A stretch of DNA of 52,354 bases, from positions 1 to 52,354 of the forward strand of contig JAFYBN010000020.1 in NCBI GenBank assembly GCA_017540175.1. Direction: 5' to 3'. Shown piece by piece: positions 49,599 to 52,354 of this stretch. Source of the stretch: Clostridia bacterium. GTDB taxonomy: Bacteria > Bacillota > Clostridia > Oscillospirales > CAG-272. A program made the translations under genes and the position numbers. The notes under the pieces were generated by a model. That model was not told the origin of the DNA. It searched no databases and was given only the letters and a program-made list of their open reading frames with translations. Position 1 is the first letter of the stretch; each line of letters begins with the position of its first letter.

Positions 49599-50459
49599 AT
49601 GGCAAGGTGCGGCGTCTGCTTCCGGCACTGCGAGATTCCCGAAGGCAAACGGGGATTCTGCGGCGCACGGATCTGCGAGGACGGGGAAATCCGGGCGGAA
49701 AACTACGGGAAAATCACCTCCCTCGCGCTCGATCCCATCGAAAAAAAGCCCCTCAGCCGCTTCCATCCGGGGAGCATGATCCTCTCGGTCGGGAGCTATG
49801 GCTGCAATCTCCGCTGTCCCTTCTGTCAGAATCATGAGATCAGCTGGTCCGCGGCGGCGATGCGGCTGAGAGAGCGCGCCGAGGCCGTCACCCCCGAAGA
49901 GCTTGTCCGGTGCGCCGTCCGATACAAGCCGCGGGGGAACATCGGGATCGCCTTCACCTACAACGAGCCGCTTGTCGGCTGGGAATTCGTGCGGGACACG
50001 GCGGCGCTCGCTCATGAAGAAGGGCTCGTCAACGTGCTCGTCTCAAACGGCACGGCGGAGCCCGCGGTCCTCGAGGAGCTCGCGCCGTTCATCGACGCGA
50101 TGAACATCGATCTGAAGGGCTTTACGGAGCTCTATTACGCCGACGTGCTCGGCGGAAGCCTCGGGATGACGAAGGCGTTCATCGCCCGCGCCGCGCAGCT
50201 TTGCCACGTGGAGCTGACGACCCTCGTCGTTCCCGGGGAAAACGACTCCGAGGACGAGATGCGCGCGCTCTCCGCCTGGGTCGCGGGACTGACCTCGGCG
50301 GACGGGACGGTGATCGGCGAAGAGATCCCCCTGCACGTCAGCCGGTTCTTCCCCCGCTTCCGCATGACCGACCGGCGCGCGACAGATCCGGCGCTTGTGT
50401 ACCGGCTCGCCGACGTCGCACGGGAGAGGCTGAAATACGTTTATACCGGGAACTGCTGA
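49599..50459 (+). CDS. AmmeMemoRadiSam system radical SAM enzyme
   Basis: 286 residues. The radical SAM cluster motif is CNLRCPFC (Cys69, Cys73, Cys76) after SVGSYG. Four further cysteines lie at the N-terminus (C4, C7, C11, C21: RCGVCFRHC and GFCGAR), a hallmark of this subgroup and likely to bind a second metal. It resembles pyruvate-formate-lyase activases, but here it partners the Memo-AMMECR1 fusion encoded directly upstream. GGGGGGCGGG precedes the ATG. The pair forms a compact two-gene unit. Confidence 0.95.
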   Translation: MARCGVCFRHCEIPEGKRGFCGARICEDGEIRAENYGKITSLALDPIEKKPLSRFHPGSMILSVGSYGCNLRCPFCQNHEISWSAAAMRLRERAEAVTPEELVRCAVRYKPRGNIGIAFTYNEPLVGWEFVRDTAALAHEEGLVNVLVSNGTAEPAVLEELAPFIDAMNIDLKGFTELYYADVLGGSLGMTKAFIARAAQLCHVELTTLVVPGENDSEDEMRALSAWVAGLTSADGTVIGEEIPLHVSRFFPRFRMTDRRATDPALVYRLADVARERLKYVYTGNC

Positions 50460-50504
50460 GACCGGAAATATTCACATTTTGTTCACACTATGCGTGTCCC
50501 TTCG

Positions 50505-50513
50505 TGATATACT
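50505..50513 (+). promoter_or_regulatory. Extended -10 promoter of the last lipoprotein gene
   Basis: TGA-TATACT, 86 bases before the start codon. Upstream, TTCACA occurs twice (50471-50476 and 50482-50487, an 11-base period), which could be a regulator site; a good -35 is lacking. Confidence 0.55.
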
Positions 50514-50598
50514 GTTTTCAACCGAAATCAAAGATCCGGCGGGGAAAAACCTCTCTCACGGAAGGTTCTCCCCGCGGCAAGCGAAAGGAAGGATCGGT

Positions 50599-52113
50599 AT
50601 GAAGAACTCATCCCTGAAAAAGCTTCTCTGCCTCGCGCTGGCTCTCCTGATGCTGACATCCGCGCTCGCGGCGTGCAGCGAAAGCTCGAACGCCAAGGAA
50701 GGCGAATCCGGGCCCGCCGACGCCGGAACGGATGTCGACCCGTCGTCCGTCGACACGGAGCCGGATGAAACGGTTTCCTACGATCCGGGCGTTCCGGTGA
50801 ACAACTACGACGGATATACCTTCACGTTCTATATCCGCGAGTGCCACGCGAATTTCTGGACGGTCAAGGACATCTGGGTGGAAGGCGTGAGCGGCGACGC
50901 GCTGAACGACGCGATCTACAACCGGAACCAATACATCAACGAGCTCTACAACATCGAGGTCGCGCAGGAATTCATGGGCGACAACGGCGCGTGCACGACC
51001 TACATCAACAAAATGGTGTCGTCGGGCGAAAACATGGACGCCATCATCTGCAACGGCAACGACACGACCGCCGTCGCCGGCAAGAGTCAGCTGATGAACC
51101 TGAAGGACGTGCCCTACCTCAATCTGGAGCAGAAGTGGTGGGATCAGAACTCCATCCACGACCTCTCCCTCTGCGGGAAGACCTTCTTCGCGGCGGGCGA
51201 GCTGACCGAGGCGGACAACAACGCCGTCAACGTCATCGCCTTCGTGAAGGACAACGTCACGGACTATCATCTGGACGACCCCTATGAGCTCGTCCGCAAC
51301 GGGACCTTCACCATCGACAAATTCGTGGAAATGTCGAACGCCGTCCTCACCGACAAGAACGGCGACGGGAAGTACAACGAGGACGACGTGATCGGCTACC
51401 TCTATTTCAGCGATTCCGGCCAGACCATGTTCAACGCGCTGGGCAATATGTGCGGACGCCTGAACGCGGAGGGCGATCCGGAAATCACCTTCCTGACCGA
51501 CCGCAGCGCCGCGTCGTGGACGAAGCTCATTTCCTTCATCAAGCAGGACTGCACGCTGTCCATGTCCACGGAGCTTGACGTGTACAAGGGCATGGGCGAC
51601 TACGACGTGAAGGTCAAGATGCTCGGCGGCAAGAACACCCTCTTCTCGTGGGTGCACATGCGCGACATCGAGAACCTGCGCGAGATCGACTCCGACTTCG
51701 GCATTCTCCCGAACCCGAAATTCGACGAGGCGCAGACGACGTACTGCAACGAAAACGACCCCTACGGCACGGGCTTCTTCTCCGTTCCGGTCTCCTGCGC
51801 GAATCCGGAGCGCACGGGCATCCTCATCGAGGCGTTTTCCGCGAAAAGCATGGAGATCGTGCTCCCCGCGTACTATGACATCACCCTGCAGGGCAAGTAC
51901 ATGCGCGACAACGATTCGCAGGAAATGCTCGACATCATCTTCGACAGCGTGATCTACGACATCGGACGCTTCTATAACTGGGGCAGCATGTACGGCACGA
52001 TCTCGAACATGTGGAACGGCAAGCAGGACACCTTCGCCTCCTCGTTCGAAAAGACCTCGAAGATCGTGAACAAAGCCGTCGAACGGACGCTGAAGGCCTT
52101 CAGCGAAGACTGA
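50599..52113 (+). CDS. Extracellular solute-binding lipoprotein (orphan, 504 aa)
   Basis: 504 residues. The signal peptide (MKNSSLKKLLCLALALLML) ends at the lipobox LAAC, with an acidic Ser/Asp/Glu linker after it. The binding domain opens YDGYTFTFYIRE and carries GDALNDAIYNRNQYINELYN, the family motif shared with the proteins at 7981, 16713 and 18368. A Ca2+-loop-like DKNGDGKYNEDD segment lies mid-protein. AAAGGAAGGA lies 6 bases before the ATG. No permease or ATPase genes adjoin, so it too is an orphan binding protein. It has its own promoter. Confidence 0.9.
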   Translation: MKNSSLKKLLCLALALLMLTSALAACSESSNAKEGESGPADAGTDVDPSSVDTEPDETVSYDPGVPVNNYDGYTFTFYIRECHANFWTVKDIWVEGVSGDALNDAIYNRNQYINELYNIEVAQEFMGDNGACTTYINKMVSSGENMDAIICNGNDTTAVAGKSQLMNLKDVPYLNLEQKWWDQNSIHDLSLCGKTFFAAGELTEADNNAVNVIAFVKDNVTDYHLDDPYELVRNGTFTIDKFVEMSNAVLTDKNGDGKYNEDDVIGYLYFSDSGQTMFNALGNMCGRLNAEGDPEITFLTDRSAASWTKLISFIKQDCTLSMSTELDVYKGMGDYDVKVKMLGGKNTLFSWVHMRDIENLREIDSDFGILPNPKFDEAQTTYCNENDPYGTGFFSVPVSCANPERTGILIEAFSAKSMEIVLPAYYDITLQGKYMRDNDSQEMLDIIFDSVIYDIGRFYNWGSMYGTISNMWNGKQDTFASSFEKTSKIVNKAVERTLKAFSED

Positions 52114-52226
52114 TCCGCAACCCGCCTCCGCAGCCGGCTGCCAGCGGCCGAAGCCCTTCCCCGCCGCGGGGAACGCGGCTGATCAATCGACATGACAAAT
52201 CCCCCGTCTGCCCATGAACCGCCCCC
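52114..52226. other. Short gap with one hairpin before the IS element
   Basis: TTCCCCG-CCG-CGGGGAA (52157-52173) is a perfect 7-base stem about 40 bases after the lipoprotein stop. It lacks a T-run, so it is a weak terminator at best. Confidence 0.45.
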
Positions 52227-52354
52227 TGTCAAGTAGACAGTGAAAAAACAAAAGAAATGTTTCATGAATTCCACCCTGCTTTCCGGTAGGGTGGAGTTTT
52301 TTACACGGCAGCACGATGAAATTCCATCGGCGTCATGCATTTGAGCCTGAGCTG
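52227..52354 (-). mobile_element. Right end of an IS3-family insertion sequence, truncated by the window
   Basis: The element appears to begin near TGTCAAGTAGACAGTG (52227 on), a terminal palindrome-containing end of the sort seen in IS3-family elements of Clostridia. A hairpin CCACCCT/AGGGTGG (52271-52294) with TTTTTT follows, typical of these ends, where it limits read-through into the transposase. The transposase C-terminus is inside the window; the other end is not. Confidence 0.75.
52301..52354 (-). CDS. IS3-family transposase (OrfB), C-terminal 17 residues
   Basis: The only frame visible reads QLRLKCMTPMEFHRAAV followed by TAA, the characteristic end of IS3/IS150-type transposases (L-x-x-MTPxE[YF]R). 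The rest of the gene lies beyond 52354. It would encode the DDE integrase-type enzyme that moves the element. Confidence 0.8.
   Translation of the reverse strand, partial: QLRLKCMTPMEFHRAAV

Overview
This 52 kb window has high GC content (I estimate around 60%). It looks like the chromosome of a Gram-positive anaerobe of the Clostridia, probably an uncultured gut or rumen member of the Oscillospirales or Christensenellales. The grounds are strong AGGAGG ribosome-binding sites, SigA-type promoters with a fixed 17-base spacer, lipoproteins with lipoboxes, an S-layer-homology protein, many family-1-type solute-binding lipoproteins and RsbW/SpoIIE-type partner-switch proteins. The taxonomy is inference; no rRNA or tRNA gene is present to settle it.

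Layout. 1-6.5 kb: a gene-poor start with small palindromes, rpsT (ribosomal protein S20), an unrecognised acidic protein, a polysaccharide deacetylase-like enzyme, and a two-gene unit with a zinc-ribbon protein and a CASTOR/POLLUX-type ion channel protein. 6.5-20 kb: a calcineurin-like phosphoesterase, a solute-binding lipoprotein, an SLH-domain protein, a PRPP synthetase, a polar amino acid ABC transporter operon ending in a diaminopimelate-epimerase-fold racemase, a hotdog thioesterase, and two more solute-binding lipoproteins without permeases. 20-26.6 kb: a MaoC-GNAT fusion, an ECF sigma factor with a membrane-anchored partner, a triple-PepSY protein and an OmpR/histidine kinase pair. The kinase operon and the PepSY gene share a precisely placed operator-like motif.

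26.8-36.9 kb is the most unusual protein-coding region. It holds an NHLP-type bacteriocin exporter (a minimal 81-residue adaptor, a C39 peptidase/ABC subunit and a second ABC subunit), a 94-residue double-glycine precursor peptide, and a full partner-switch set: a STAS antagonist, a MATE transporter fused to a degenerate RsbW-like domain, a GNAT with a cysteine cluster, a receptor SpoIIE phosphatase and an intact RsbW-like kinase. No peptide-modifying enzyme and no sigma factor are present. The output may therefore be control of transport rather than transcription.

37-40.6 kb carries a small membrane protein, a CotH-kinase lipoprotein and a methyltransferase. 40.7-42.2 kb has no credible gene but is packed with perfect hairpins, many with GNRA loops, and contains a duplicated module of about 90-100 nt. 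I read it as a very large structured non-coding RNA of about 1.45 kb, followed directly by a small zinc-ribbon protein gene. 42.7-50.5 kb carries a beta-mannosidase-like GH2 enzyme, two serine hydrolases flanking a glycerophosphodiesterase, and an AmmeMemoRadiSam pair (B-A fusion plus radical SAM enzyme). The window closes with a fourth solute-binding lipoprotein and the 3' end of an IS3-family transposase.
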